A stretch of 64,000 nucleotides of DNA from Hoeflea sp. (GTDB taxonomy: Bacteria; Pseudomonadota; Alphaproteobacteria; Rhizobiales; Rhizobiaceae). Below, piece by piece: positions 36,290 to 45,007 of the stretch (position 1 is the stretch's first letter; every line of letters starts with the position of its first letter). Below the pieces are notes generated by a model. It was given only the letters and a program-made list of their open reading frames with translations. It was not told the DNA's origin and did not search any database. Where the stretch lies: NCBI GenBank assembly GCA_020637795.1, contig JACKJT010000003.1:248001-312000 (forward strand). The letters are read 5' to 3'. The translations under genes and the position numbers were made by a program.

Positions 36290-38733
36290 GCCCGCAGTCT
36301 TTCGTTTTGGGGATCCCACAGCGGCTGATCCGGCTCCACCGTGGCGGCAAAGCGTTCACCGAAGATTTCGACATCCAGCCGGGTGCCGGGTTCGGCGAGG
36401 TCGGCCCGCACCATGCCGAGCGCGATCGACTTGCCGATCCGGTGGCCCCAACCACCGGAGGTGGTTTCCCCCACGACGATGCCATCGTGCCAGAGCGTCG
36501 ACATGTAGGGCGCGTCGCAATCGCCTGCCTCGATGGTCAGCGTCACGAAGCGCTTGGACACGCCCTGCTGCCTTTCCGCCTCCAGCGCCTGCTTGCCGAG
36601 GAAATCCGGCTTGTCCCATTTGACGAAGCGGTCGAGACCGCCCTGCAGCACGGTGTAGTCGGTCGACAGGTCGCCCTTCCAGGCGCGGTAGCCCTTCTCG
36701 AGCCTGAGCGAGTTGAGCGCGAACATGCCGAAAGGCCTCAGCCCATGCGGCTCGCCCGCCTTCATCACCGCATCGAAGACCTTCGCGGTGTCTTCCACCT
36801 TGGTATGGATCTCCCAGCCAAGCTCGCCGGCGAACGACACCCGCACCAGCTGGCACCAGGTGCCATCCACCTGCGCCGATTGATGCGTAAGCCAACCTTT
36901 ACTCAAGTCCGCCTCGGTCACAGCCGACAGGATCTCGCGCGATTTTGGACCGGTCAGGATCTGGCAGGAGAACGCTTCGGTGACATCCTCGACCGCAACC
37001 TCGGAGCCGGCCGGCAGATGCTTGATCAGCCATTCATAATCATGCAGTTGCGCCGTGGCAGCGGTGATCAGGAAGAAGAAATCCTCGTCCAGCGCCATCA
37101 GCGACATCTCGGTGACGATGCGGCCCTTGGCGTCGGCGAAATAGCCCAGCCCGATCCGGCCCGGCTTCGGCGTCGTGCCGGTGATCAACGAATTGAGCCA
37201 GTCGCGCGCTCCGGGTCCCTGCACCCTGAACCGCGAGAACCCCGGCAGGTCGAGAATGCCGGCCGCGTCGCGCACGGCCAGGCACTCCTCGCGTACCGCG
37301 CCGAACCATGAGCCCTCGCGCGCCCAGGTCTGGGTTGCCTCCTCGCTTGTGTCGTCGCCGGGCCGCGCATACCAGTTGGCCCGCTCCCAGCCATTGTAGG
37401 CGCCGAACTGGCCGCCCAGAGCTGCGATCCGGTCATGCACCGGCGACAGCTTCTTGTTGCGTCCCGCCGGCCAGGCATGGTGCGGGAAATGCATGGCGTA
37501 TTCGTGCCCGTAGACCTCCATGCCCTTGGCGATCGTGTAGTCCTGGTCGCAGAACGCAGTGAAGCGGCGCGGGTCGCACGACCACATGTCCCACTCGGTC
37601 TCGCCTTCCATTACCCATTCCGCCAGCACCTTGCCGGCGCCGCCGCCCTGGCAGATGCCGAAGGTGAAAACGCAGGCCTCAAACGCATTGGGCACGCCCG
37701 GCATCGGACCGATCAGCGGGTTGCCGTCCGGCGTGTAGGGGATCGGGCCGTTGATGTTCTTGGTCAACCCCGCAGTCCCCAGCAGCGGCACCCGCTCGCA
37801 GGCGTCGTTGATGTACCATTCCAGCCGTTCCAGATCGTCCGGATAGAGCTGGAAGGAGAAATCCGCGGGCATCGGATCGTCGGGCGTCACCCAATGGGCC
37901 TTGCAGTTGCGCTCGTAGGGACCGAGATTGAAGCCGTTTTTCTCCTGCCTGAGATAGTAGGAACTGTCGACATCGCGCATCAGCGGCAGCTTGTGGCCGA
38001 CCTCGGCGGTCCATACCGCCACCTCCGGCACTTCGTCAAACAGCATGTACTGATGGCTCATCACCATCATCGGCACGTCGCGGCCGAACATCTTGCCGAC
38101 TTCGCGGGCATAATAGCCCGCCGCATTGACCACGTATTCGCAGCGGATCTCGCCCTTCTCGGTCGAGATCACCCACTCGTCGTTTTCACGGCGCGCGCCG
38201 GTGGCCGGGCAGAAGCGGTAGATTTTCGCGCCGAGATCCCGCGCGCCCTTGGCCAGCGCCTGGGTCAGCTGCGCCGGATCGATGTCGCCGTCATAGGGAT
38301 CGTAAAGCGCGCCGGCGAGATCGTGGATCTCGGCGAAGGGATAGCGCGAGGTGATCTCGTCGGGTGAGAGGATGTCGAGATCCATGCCCTGGTAGCGGCC
38401 CATGCCGACCACCCGCTGGAACTCCCTGAGCCGCTCCTTCGAGTGTCCGAGCCGGATCGATCCGGTGACATGATAGTTCATCGGGTAGTCGACAGCGGCC
38501 GCCAGCCCGCGGTAGAGCTCGGCCGAATAGCGCTGCATGTTCATGATCGACCAGGAGGACGAGAACGTCGGCACGTTGCCCGCCGCATGCCAGGTGGAGC
38601 CCGCCGTCAGCTCGTTCTTTTCCAGAAGCACGCAGTCGGTCCAGCCGGCCTTCGCCAGATGATAGAGCGCCGAGACGCCAACCACGCCGCCACCGATGAT
38701 GACAACCCGTGCATGCCCTGCAATCTCGCTCAC
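36286..38733 (-). CDS. FAD oxidoreductase fused to GcvT domain (dimethylglycine/sarcosine dehydrogenase-like), copy 1
   Basis: The 815-aa protein has the same layout as its neighbour: FAD domain (VVIIGGGVVGVSALYHLAKAG; TAGSTWHAAGNVPTF) and GcvT half (RDWLNSLITGTTPKPG; GELGWEIHTKVEDTAKVF). It is the first gene of the amine-type operon and diverges from a LysR gene. The start is a GTG at 38733 preceded by GGGAGATGACGG. Likely substrates are dimethylglycine, sarcosine or other N-methylated compounds. Two full-length copies in tandem suggest sequential demethylations or different substrates. Confidence 0.87.
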   Translation of the reverse strand: MSEIAGHARVVIIGGGVVGVSALYHLAKAGWTDCVLLEKNELTAGSTWHAAGNVPTFSSSWSIMNMQRYSAELYRGLAAAVDYPMNYHVTGSIRLGHSKERLREFQRVVGMGRYQGMDLDILSPDEITSRYPFAEIHDLAGALYDPYDGDIDPAQLTQALAKGARDLGAKIYRFCPATGARRENDEWVISTEKGEIRCEYVVNAAGYYAREVGKMFGRDVPMMVMSHQYMLFDEVPEVAVWTAEVGHKLPLMRDVDSSYYLRQEKNGFNLGPYERNCKAHWVTPDDPMPADFSFQLYPDDLERLEWYINDACERVPLLGTAGLTKNINGPIPYTPDGNPLIGPMPGVPNAFEACVFTFGICQGGGAGKVLAEWVMEGETEWDMWSCDPRRFTAFCDQDYTIAKGMEVYGHEYAMHFPHHAWPAGRNKKLSPVHDRIAALGGQFGAYNGWERANWYARPGDDTSEEATQTWAREGSWFGAVREECLAVRDAAGILDLPGFSRFRVQGPGARDWLNSLITGTTPKPGRIGLGYFADAKGRIVTEMSLMALDEDFFFLITAATAQLHDYEWLIKHLPAGSEVAVEDVTEAFSCQILTGPKSREILSAVTEADLSKGWLTHQSAQVDGTWCQLVRVSFAGELGWEIHTKVEDTAKVFDAVMKAGEPHGLRPFGMFALNSLRLEKGYRAWKGDLSTDYTVLQGGLDRFVKWDKPDFLGKQALEAERQQGVSKRFVTLTIEAGDCDAPYMSTLWHDGIVVGETTSGGWGHRIGKSIALGMVRADLAEPGTRLDVEIFGERFAATVEPDQPLWDPQNERLRA

Positions 38734-38816
38734 CCGTCATCTCCCTCATATCGATCGGTCTAAAGCGAGTATCGAGCCCGAATTTTCAGTTCGCAATCAG
38801 GCTCGAACACCATTAT

Positions 38817-38835
38817 TAATCGACAAACTCGATTA
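38817..38835. promoter_or_regulatory. candidate LysR-type operator
   Basis: A perfect 7-bp inverted repeat TAATCGA-N5-TCGATTA contains a T-N11-A core, the hallmark of LysR binding sites, and lies 34 bp before the LysR start. A second, wider inverted repeat (TCGAGCC at 38772-38778, GGCTCGA at 38800-38806) lies closer to the operon. Confidence 0.55.
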
Positions 38836-38868
38836 GGGTGCAGGGCAACAATTTCCGGGAGATCGACC

Positions 38869-39732
38869 ATGCAGATCGAATTGCTGGAGACTTTTCTCGA
38901 TCTCATGGAGACGAAAAGCTTCAACCGGACGGCGGACCGGTTGAATCTGAAGCAGTCGACGGTCTCGGCCCGGATCAACACGCTCGAATCCGTGCTCGGC
39001 AAGAGGCTGTTCACACGCAGTCGTGCGGGCACCCAGCCGACGCCGGCCGGGCACCGCCTGCTCGACCACGCCCGCGCGCTTCGCCATCAATGGAACGAGG
39101 CCCGCCGCTCGGTAGCAAGCACCGGCAATTTCGACCAGTCGATGCGGATCGGCATCCAGCACGACCTTGCATCCAACCATATCGCCGACTGGGTCGCTGG
39201 CTTTCGCACCATCCTGCCCAGGGCCGCTTTCTACATCGATCTCGATTTTTCCAACCAGATGAGCGTTGACCTGCTGGCCGGCGAACTCGACCTGTCGATT
39301 CTCTACACGCCGAAAAACCTGCCCGACCTTCATAACGAGCTCATCGGCGAAGTCGGCTACCGGCTGATCAGTTCCAATGCCAGGCGCATCGCCGACATCG
39401 AGCCGACCAGCTACATCTTCACCCGCTTCTCGCCGGCCTTCGAGAAAGTCCACAATCCGATGATGGCCGATCTCGCCGAGGCGCCGCTGTCGAGCGGCCA
39501 GAACATCACGGTCTGCGGCCTGCTGTCATCGCTGGGCGGTTCGGCCTACGTGCTTGAGGAATCCGCCACCGAGATGGTGGCGGCACAAGGCTTCGACTAT
39601 GTCGAGGATGCACCCCGCATTCCCCAGGGCGTCTATTGCGCCATGCATCTGCGCAACCGCCATTCCCACGTCCACCGGCGCCTGCTGGAAAGCGTGCGCC
39701 GGCAGCTGGCATCCGATCCCGGCAGGGGCTGA
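38869..39732 (+). CDS. LysR-family transcriptional regulator
   Basis: The 287-aa regulator has an N-terminal winged helix (LLETFLDLMETKSFNRTADR, then LNLKQSTVSARINTLE) and a periplasmic-binding-like effector domain (QSMRIGIQHDLASNHIADWV). It is transcribed divergently from the FAD/GcvT-MttB-ALDH operon and has its own operator-like repeat in the shared region, so it most probably controls that operon in response to a substrate or intermediate. It overlaps no other gene. Confidence 0.87.
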   Translation: MQIELLETFLDLMETKSFNRTADRLNLKQSTVSARINTLESVLGKRLFTRSRAGTQPTPAGHRLLDHARALRHQWNEARRSVASTGNFDQSMRIGIQHDLASNHIADWVAGFRTILPRAAFYIDLDFSNQMSVDLLAGELDLSILYTPKNLPDLHNELIGEVGYRLISSNARRIADIEPTSYIFTRFSPAFEKVHNPMMADLAEAPLSSGQNITVCGLLSSLGGSAYVLEESATEMVAAQGFDYVEDAPRIPQGVYCAMHLRNRHSHVHRRLLESVRRQLASDPGRG

Positions 39733-39755
39733 ACCGGAAGCGCCGTCCAAGAGCG

Positions 39756-40349
39756 CTATGCAGCCGCTGTCTGTGTGCCGCTACCCGACAGGTTTTTCCA
39801 GATCCGCCAGGCTTCCAGCCCCGCCAGCGGCAGGAAGTTGACCAGCGCCGGCCCCAGATTGTCGTGCACGAAGATCCAGTGCAAAAGCGTCAGCACCGCC
39901 GCCGGATAGACGAACCGCTGCAGCGCCTTCCACTTTTTCAGAAGCCAGCGCTGCGAGATGTTGTTGCTGGTCAGGCCCAGCGGCACGAAGATGGCGAATG
40001 CCAGCCAGCCGGTCCAGATCCCGAGTTCCATGAACTCGGCCAGCATCGGCGCCAGCGCGCCCTTCTCCATCACGTAAAGCACCAGGTGCAGCACGGCGTA
40101 AAGGAATGCCGCGACACCCAGCGCGCGGCGGCGTCGCATCAGCCAATTGAGCCAGCCGGCCTTGGGAAAGATCATCCTGAGCGGCGTGACCATCATCGCG
40201 ATGATCATGAAACGGGCGGAAAACTCGCCGCTGGGGTGCAGCAGCCCCTTGGCCGCGCCCGGATCGGAAGACAGGGCAATCATCATCGGCAGCGCCGGCA
40301 GGGCGAGAAGCGCCCAGAAGAAATAACGAGAGGAGAGTATGCTTTTCAC
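39756..40349 (-). CDS. msrQ: MsrQ-like heme-binding membrane protein
   Basis: The 197-aa protein has about six membrane helices of the ferric-reductase-like YedZ/MsrQ family. Heme-ligand histidines are likely in AVLHLVLYVM and LTLLHWIFVHDN. MsrQ donates electrons to the periplasmic methionine sulfoxide reductase MsrP. No msrP gene is next to it here, whereas the two are usually adjacent, so the partner must be elsewhere or absent. The start appears to be a GTG at 40349. Confidence 0.82.
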   Translation of the reverse strand: MKSILSSRYFFWALLALPALPMMIALSSDPGAAKGLLHPSGEFSARFMIIAMMVTPLRMIFPKAGWLNWLMRRRRALGVAAFLYAVLHLVLYVMEKGALAPMLAEFMELGIWTGWLAFAIFVPLGLTSNNISQRWLLKKWKALQRFVYPAAVLTLLHWIFVHDNLGPALVNFLPLAGLEAWRIWKNLSGSGTQTAAA

Positions 40350-40445
40350 GGTTTAGGTCCTTTCGGGTCTGCCTCCCAATCCGTGTTCTGGAATACGCCC
40401 GAGAGCCGCCGGCTCCTAGTTAAACTCTGGTAATGAAAATTTGGG

Positions 40446-40469
40446 CTGCACCGACTCGAAGTCGGGCAG
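40446..40469 (-). terminator. possible terminator after uxuA
   Basis: Twenty bases past the uxuA stop, the minus strand forms CTGCCCGACT-TCG-AGTCGG-T-GCAG, a 10-bp stem with one bulged base. It is followed about 8 bases later by AAATTTTC. The T-run is short and displaced, so the call is tentative. Confidence 0.45.
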
Positions 40470-40488
40470 ACTGGTGTCTCCGTCTGGG

Positions 40489-41676
40489 TCAGCCGGCCCG
40501 CTTCGCGCCATGGGACAGGCCGGCAATGACACCGCGCAATTCCGCCAGTCCCCGCATCCGCCCGATCAACGGATAGCCCGGATGGGTGTTCCGGCTGGCA
40601 TCGTCGAGCAGTTCGTGGCCGTGGTCGGGCCGGAACGGGATCTCGCAGTCGGCTCGGCCCGCATCGCGGCGACGGCGTTCTTCGTCAAGCAATGCAGCGA
40701 CCAGGTCCACCATGTCGGTGTCGCCTGTCAGGTGTGCGGCTTCCTCGAACGAGCCGTCCGCATCCTTGCGCACATTGCGCAGGTGGGCGAAGTGGATCCG
40801 GTCCGCAAACCGCCGGGCGATCGCAGGAACGTCGTTTTCCGGATTGGCCCCGAGCGAGCCTGCGCACAGCGTCAGCCCGTTTGCCGGGCTGTCGACCGCA
40901 TCGAGAATCCAGGCGATGTCATCGGCGCTGGAGACGATCCGCGGCAGGCCGAGAATATCGCGCGGCGGGTCGTCCGGATGTACGCAGAACCGCATGCCCA
41001 GTTCCTCGGCGGTCGGGATCACCTCCTCGAGAAACCGCTTGAAATGGCTCCGCAGCGCCGCGCGGTCGATCCCCTCATAAAGCTTCAGCGCGGCCTTCAG
41101 CCCCGCCGCATCGTAGCGGTCATAGGCGCCCGGCAGCCCGGCCATCACCGCATGCATCAGCTCTGCGCGATCGTCATCGGAAGAGGCCTGGAACCAGCTC
41201 TCGGCCTGCGCCACGACCTCCGGCAGGTAATCTTCACGCGCCGCGCCGCGGCCGAGCATGAACAGTTCCAGCGCCGCCATCTTGGGTGCCGAGAACCGCA
41301 GGCAGCTGCCGCCGCGGTCAACCGGGGCCGCGAGATCCGTGCGGGTCCAGTCAAGCAACGGCATGAAATTGTAGCAGATCGTGAACAGGCCCTCGGCGGC
41401 CAGGTTGGCCATCGACTGCCGGTAATTGGCAAACAGCCCGGACAGGTCGCCCTCACCGCGCTTGATCCGTTCGTGGATCGGCAGGCTTTCGACCACCACC
41501 CAGTCGAAACCGGCAGCCTCGATCTCCACCTTGCGCCGGGCGATCGTCTCACGGCTCCAGACCTCGCCATAGGGAACCTCGTGCACGGCGGTGACGATGC
41601 CGCGCGCACCGGTCTGCGCGATTTCACCAAGCGAGATCCTGTCGAGCGGACCGTACCAGCGCCAGCTTTCCTTCAC
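40489..41676 (-). CDS. uxuA: mannonate dehydratase
   Basis: This 395-aa UxuA enzyme dehydrates D-mannonate to 2-keto-3-deoxygluconate in glucuronate catabolism. It begins MKESWRWYGPLDRISLGEIAQ and carries the family's metal/active-site stretches (RFCVHPDDPPRDILGLPRIV; LCAGSLGANPENDVP; HFAHLRNVRKDADGSFEEA). The start is GTG at 41676, overlapping the uxuB stop as GTGA, indicating coupling. It is the last gene of the hexuronate operon. Confidence 0.93.
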   Translation of the reverse strand: MKESWRWYGPLDRISLGEIAQTGARGIVTAVHEVPYGEVWSRETIARRKVEIEAAGFDWVVVESLPIHERIKRGEGDLSGLFANYRQSMANLAAEGLFTICYNFMPLLDWTRTDLAAPVDRGGSCLRFSAPKMAALELFMLGRGAAREDYLPEVVAQAESWFQASSDDDRAELMHAVMAGLPGAYDRYDAAGLKAALKLYEGIDRAALRSHFKRFLEEVIPTAEELGMRFCVHPDDPPRDILGLPRIVSSADDIAWILDAVDSPANGLTLCAGSLGANPENDVPAIARRFADRIHFAHLRNVRKDADGSFEEAAHLTGDTDMVDLVAALLDEERRRRDAGRADCEIPFRPDHGHELLDDASRNTHPGYPLIGRMRGLAELRGVIAGLSHGAKRAG

Positions 41677-43139
41677 TTGATTTCCCCAACTGCTTTCCGC
41701 GCGCCATGCACGGACAGGATTTCATAGGCGCGGCTGACCGGTTGAGCCAGCTCGGTTGCCAATCGCGCGCTGAACACATCGCGGACCCCGAGCAGCGCGG
41801 CGACCTTGAGGTCCGCCGTCTCTGCTTCATCCGAGAGCGCCCGCAATTGCGCCGCCAGCGGGTCCTTGACCTCGATCGGCTGGCCCTTCTCGTCGATCCC
41901 GCCGACGTAGCGCATCCAGCCCGCGACAGCTAACATCAGCCCCGGACAGGCTCTGCCCGCATCGAGATTGTCTGAGATCGTTCCCAGAATCCGCTGCGGC
42001 AGCTTCTGACTGCCGTCCATGGCGATCTGCCAGGTGCGGTGGCGGATGGCGGGATTGGAGTAACGCTTGAAAAGCGCGTCGGCATAGGCCTCCAGATCGA
42101 CCCCTTCCGGTGGCGCGAAGGAGGGCATGATCTCCTGACGCCACAGCCGTTTGACGAAGGCGGCAAAAACCGGGTCCGCCACGGTCTCGGCGATGGTTTC
42201 GTGCCCTGCCAGGTAACCGAGATAGGCGAGCGCGGAATGCGTGCCGTTGAGCATCCTGAGCTTCATGTTCTCGTATGGCGTCACATCCTCGACCATCTCG
42301 GCGCCGGCAGCGGCGAGATCCGGGCGGGCGTCGGCGCCGTAGGCCTCGACGAAATCATCCTCGACAACCCATTGCCGGAACGGCTCGCACATCACCGGCG
42401 CTTCATCGCGGTAGCCCACCTTCTGCGCCAGCCGCTCGATATCCTCGGGCTTCGTCGCCGGCGTGATCCGGTCGACCATCGTCGCCGGAAACCGGCCCTC
42501 GGCCGCGATCCAGCCGGCCAGCGACGGATCGAGCCTGCCGGCGAGATCCAGTACGGCCCGGCGAACCAGCCTGCCGTTCTCCGGAAGATTGTCGCAGGTC
42601 AGCACGGTAAAGGGAGGGTGGCCCGCATCACGCCGCCTCTGCAGCGCGCGAACCAGGAAGCCGGGAGCCGATCGCGGCAGCGGATTGTCCAGATCGTGCA
42701 CGATGTCGGGGTGCTCGAGATTGAGCCTGCCGGTTGCCGGATCATGGCAATAGCCCTTTTCCGTCACCGTCAGCGTCACGATGCGGATCGCCGGATTGGA
42801 CATCCAGGCGAGAACCGCTTCCGGGTCTTCAGGAGCCACCAGGACATCCTCGACGATCTCGACCTTGCGGAAGGTCTCGCCCCCGTCGGCATCCTGGGTC
42901 ACGGTTGTGTAGACGAAGTCCTGCACCGCAAGCCTGTCGCGTGTCGACGGGCTTTGCAGGCTGACACCGATGATGCCCCAGTCGCCGCCGGACATCCTGA
43001 CCGCGTCTTCGATATAGATCGCCCCGAAGGCCCGGAAGAAGGCGCCCAGCCCGAGATGCACGATCCCCGGCCCCGGCCGTGCGGCATCCGAGCGGCCCAA
43101 CCTTTGTTCGTCAACGCGCAAGCCAGCCTCCATCGACAT
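41673..43139 (-). CDS. uxuB: mannitol dehydrogenase-family fructuronate reductase
   Basis: The 488-aa polyol-specific long-chain dehydrogenase has an N-terminal Rossmann motif (GIVHLGLGAFFRAFGAIY) and the conserved KMRMLNGTHS-type segment, here MKLRMLNGTHSALAYLGYLAG. In this context it should reduce D-fructuronate to D-mannonate with NADH. The annotated start (ATG 43139, or 43133) makes it overlap kduD by 23-29 bp; TTG codons slightly downstream would shorten the overlap. It is coupled to uxuA by GTGA. Confidence 0.88.
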   Translation of the reverse strand: MSMEAGLRVDEQRLGRSDAARPGPGIVHLGLGAFFRAFGAIYIEDAVRMSGGDWGIIGVSLQSPSTRDRLAVQDFVYTTVTQDADGGETFRKVEIVEDVLVAPEDPEAVLAWMSNPAIRIVTLTVTEKGYCHDPATGRLNLEHPDIVHDLDNPLPRSAPGFLVRALQRRRDAGHPPFTVLTCDNLPENGRLVRRAVLDLAGRLDPSLAGWIAAEGRFPATMVDRITPATKPEDIERLAQKVGYRDEAPVMCEPFRQWVVEDDFVEAYGADARPDLAAAGAEMVEDVTPYENMKLRMLNGTHSALAYLGYLAGHETIAETVADPVFAAFVKRLWRQEIMPSFAPPEGVDLEAYADALFKRYSNPAIRHRTWQIAMDGSQKLPQRILGTISDNLDAGRACPGLMLAVAGWMRYVGGIDEKGQPIEVKDPLAAQLRALSDEAETADLKVAALLGVRDVFSARLATELAQPVSRAYEILSVHGARKAVGEIK

Positions 43140-43839
43140 TGAGGATGGCGCCGTGAATGTATTTCGCCGCCGGCGACGCGAGGAAGACCGCCGTCTCGCC
43201 GATATCGTCGGGCTCGCCCCAGCGGCCTGCGGGAATGCGCTCCAGGATCGCCTTGTTGCGCGCCTCGTCCCTGATCAGGGCTTCGGTATTGTTGGTGGCG
43301 ATGTAGCCCGGCGCGATCGCGTTCACATTGATGCCCTTTGCCGCCCATTCATTGGCGAGCAGCTTGGTGATCCCGGCAACCCCGTGCTTGGAAGCCGTGT
43401 AGGAGGGAACCCGGATGCCGCCCTGCAGCGATAATAGCGACGCGATGTTGACGATCGACCCGGTTCCCTCGCGCGCAAATACCGCACGTCCGAAGGCCTG
43501 ACAGGTGAAGAACGTGGCCTTCAGGTTCACGTCCAGAACGTCGTCCCAGTCGCTCTCGGTGAAATCGACCGCGTCGTTGCGGCGGATGATCCCGGCATTG
43601 TTGACCAGAATATCGATCCGCTCGTTAGAAAACACGTCGCGCGCCGCCATCGGGTCGGCGAAATCGAGAAGCAGTTCGCGTGCATCCGTCATCTGCCTCA
43701 CGGTCTCGGCGCAGGACTGGCGTCCGGCACAGATCACGCTCGCCCCCGCCCGGCCCATCGCCAGCGCGATGGCCTGGCCGATGCCGGTATTGGCGCCGGT
43801 GACCAGCGCCGTCTTGCCGGCAAGCGAAAATGGGCTCAC
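43111..43839 (-). CDS. kduD: 2-dehydro-3-deoxy-D-gluconate 5-dehydrogenase
   Basis: The 242-aa short-chain dehydrogenase has a GANTGIGQ cofactor loop, LVNNAGIIRR, catalytic S in NIASLLSLQGG and the YTASK catalytic pair. The sequence fits KduD, which reduces 2,5-diketo-3-deoxygluconate after KduI in unsaturated uronate breakdown. The start is a GTG at 43839 that overlaps the kduI stop (GTGA); the frame remains open upstream inside kduI but that extension is not family-like. Confidence 0.9.
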   Translation of the reverse strand: MSPFSLAGKTALVTGANTGIGQAIALAMGRAGASVICAGRQSCAETVRQMTDARELLLDFADPMAARDVFSNERIDILVNNAGIIRRNDAVDFTESDWDDVLDVNLKATFFTCQAFGRAVFAREGTGSIVNIASLLSLQGGIRVPSYTASKHGVAGITKLLANEWAAKGINVNAIAPGYIATNNTEALIRDEARNKAILERIPAGRWGEPDDIGETAVFLASPAAKYIHGAILNVDGGWLAR

Positions 43840-44660
43840 CGCAGGTCTCCCATCGCCACCATGTCCATGTCGGTGAAGTCGACATTGTCGCCGGCCATGG
43901 CCCAGCAGAAGGTGTAGGCGCCGGTGCCCGCACCGCAATGGATCGACCAGGGCGGCGAGATCACCGCATCCTCGTTGGCCATCACGATGTGGCGGGTTTC
44001 ATCGGGCTGGCCCATGATATGGAACACCCGCTGCTCCGGCCCCATGTCGAAATAGAGATAGGCTTCCATGCGCCGGTCATGCAGGTGGGCCGGCATGGTG
44101 TTCCAGACCGAACCCGGCGCGAACTGCGTGTAGCCCATCAGCAGCTGGCAGCTCTCGGCCACCTCGGGATGCAGGAACTGCAGGATGACGCGCTCGTTCG
44201 AGGTTTCCGCCGATCCCATTTCCACACGCCGCGCGTCCTCGATGCGGATCAGCCTGCTCGGGCATGTGCGGTGGGCCGGCGCGGACAGGATGTAGAACCG
44301 GCCATCGCCGGAAAACGTCACCGGGCCCGAGCCCATGCCGAGATAGAGCACATCGCCCTTGTTGACGGTGTAATCGGTGCCATCGGCCGACACGGTGCCG
44401 CTGCCGCCGATGTTGAGAATGCCCATCTCGCGCCGGTCCAAAATCGAGGCGGTGCCGCATTCCTTGACCTGGTCCAGCGTCAGCTTGCCCGCACCCGGAA
44501 CCGCGCCACCAAGAATGAAGCGGTCGTAGTGCGTGTACACGAGCCGGATTTCGCCATCGGCAAACAGTCCGCCGGCGTGGAAATGCGACCGCAATCCCGC
44601 CGTGTCGAGGCCCTTGGCGGTGGCCGGGTCGATGGCGTGCCGGGTTTCAACCGTCAGCAT
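43836..44660 (-). CDS. kduI: 5-dehydro-4-deoxy-D-glucuronate isomerase
   Basis: The 274-aa KduI isomerase begins MLTVETRHAIDPATAKGLDT, as family members do. It contains the zinc-binding cupin motif in MPAHLHDRRMEAYLYFD and a further ligand near SIHCGAGTGAYTFCWAM. It converts the unsaturated uronate ketone to 2,5-diketo-3-deoxygluconate. GGGAGAG precedes the ATG. Its presence shows that the operon handles not only glucuronate but also oligouronide-derived unsaturated monomers. Confidence 0.93.
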   Translation of the reverse strand: MLTVETRHAIDPATAKGLDTAGLRSHFHAGGLFADGEIRLVYTHYDRFILGGAVPGAGKLTLDQVKECGTASILDRREMGILNIGGSGTVSADGTDYTVNKGDVLYLGMGSGPVTFSGDGRFYILSAPAHRTCPSRLIRIEDARRVEMGSAETSNERVILQFLHPEVAESCQLLMGYTQFAPGSVWNTMPAHLHDRRMEAYLYFDMGPEQRVFHIMGQPDETRHIVMANEDAVISPPWSIHCGAGTGAYTFCWAMAGDNVDFTDMDMVAMGDLR

Positions 44661-44673
44661 GGAAACTCTCCCT

Positions 44674-45000
44674 TCAAGGGTTGGGCGTCAGAAAATCATC
44701 GCGGCGCGGCGCGAACGTGTCGATCAGGGTTCCAGACTCAAGACAACGGCAGCCATGCACCGCATTGGACGGAATGACGAAGCTGTCCCCCGGTCCGACG
44801 TCGAATGTCTCGCCGCTCACGGTAAATGCGAACCGTCCGGATTCGACATAGGTCGACTGCACATGCGGATGGCTGTGCAACTTGCCCTCTGCGCCTTCTG
44901 CCTGAAACCGGAAAGCAACCACCATCAGGTCCGGACTTTCGCTGAGAACCTGCCGCTTCACGCCCGGATCGGCCTGAACCTCGGGAAAATGCTTGATCAT
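44674..45000 (-). CDS. small cupin-domain protein
   Basis: The 108-aa single-domain cupin has SHPHVQSTYVESGRFAF and GPGDSFVIPSNAVHGCRCLE, containing the metal-binding H-x-H and H motifs. Similar proteins occur in pectin and uronate loci (KdgF-like) and help open 4,5-unsaturated uronates to linear ketones. A KdgF-type role fits the position beside kduI and kduD but is inference. GAGG precedes the ATG, and the gene is 13 bp before kduI. Confidence 0.75.
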   Translation of the reverse strand: MIKHFPEVQADPGVKRQVLSESPDLMVVAFRFQAEGAEGKLHSHPHVQSTYVESGRFAFTVSGETFDVGPGDSFVIPSNAVHGCRCLESGTLIDTFAPRRDDFLTPNP

Positions 45001-45007
45001 GATATCC

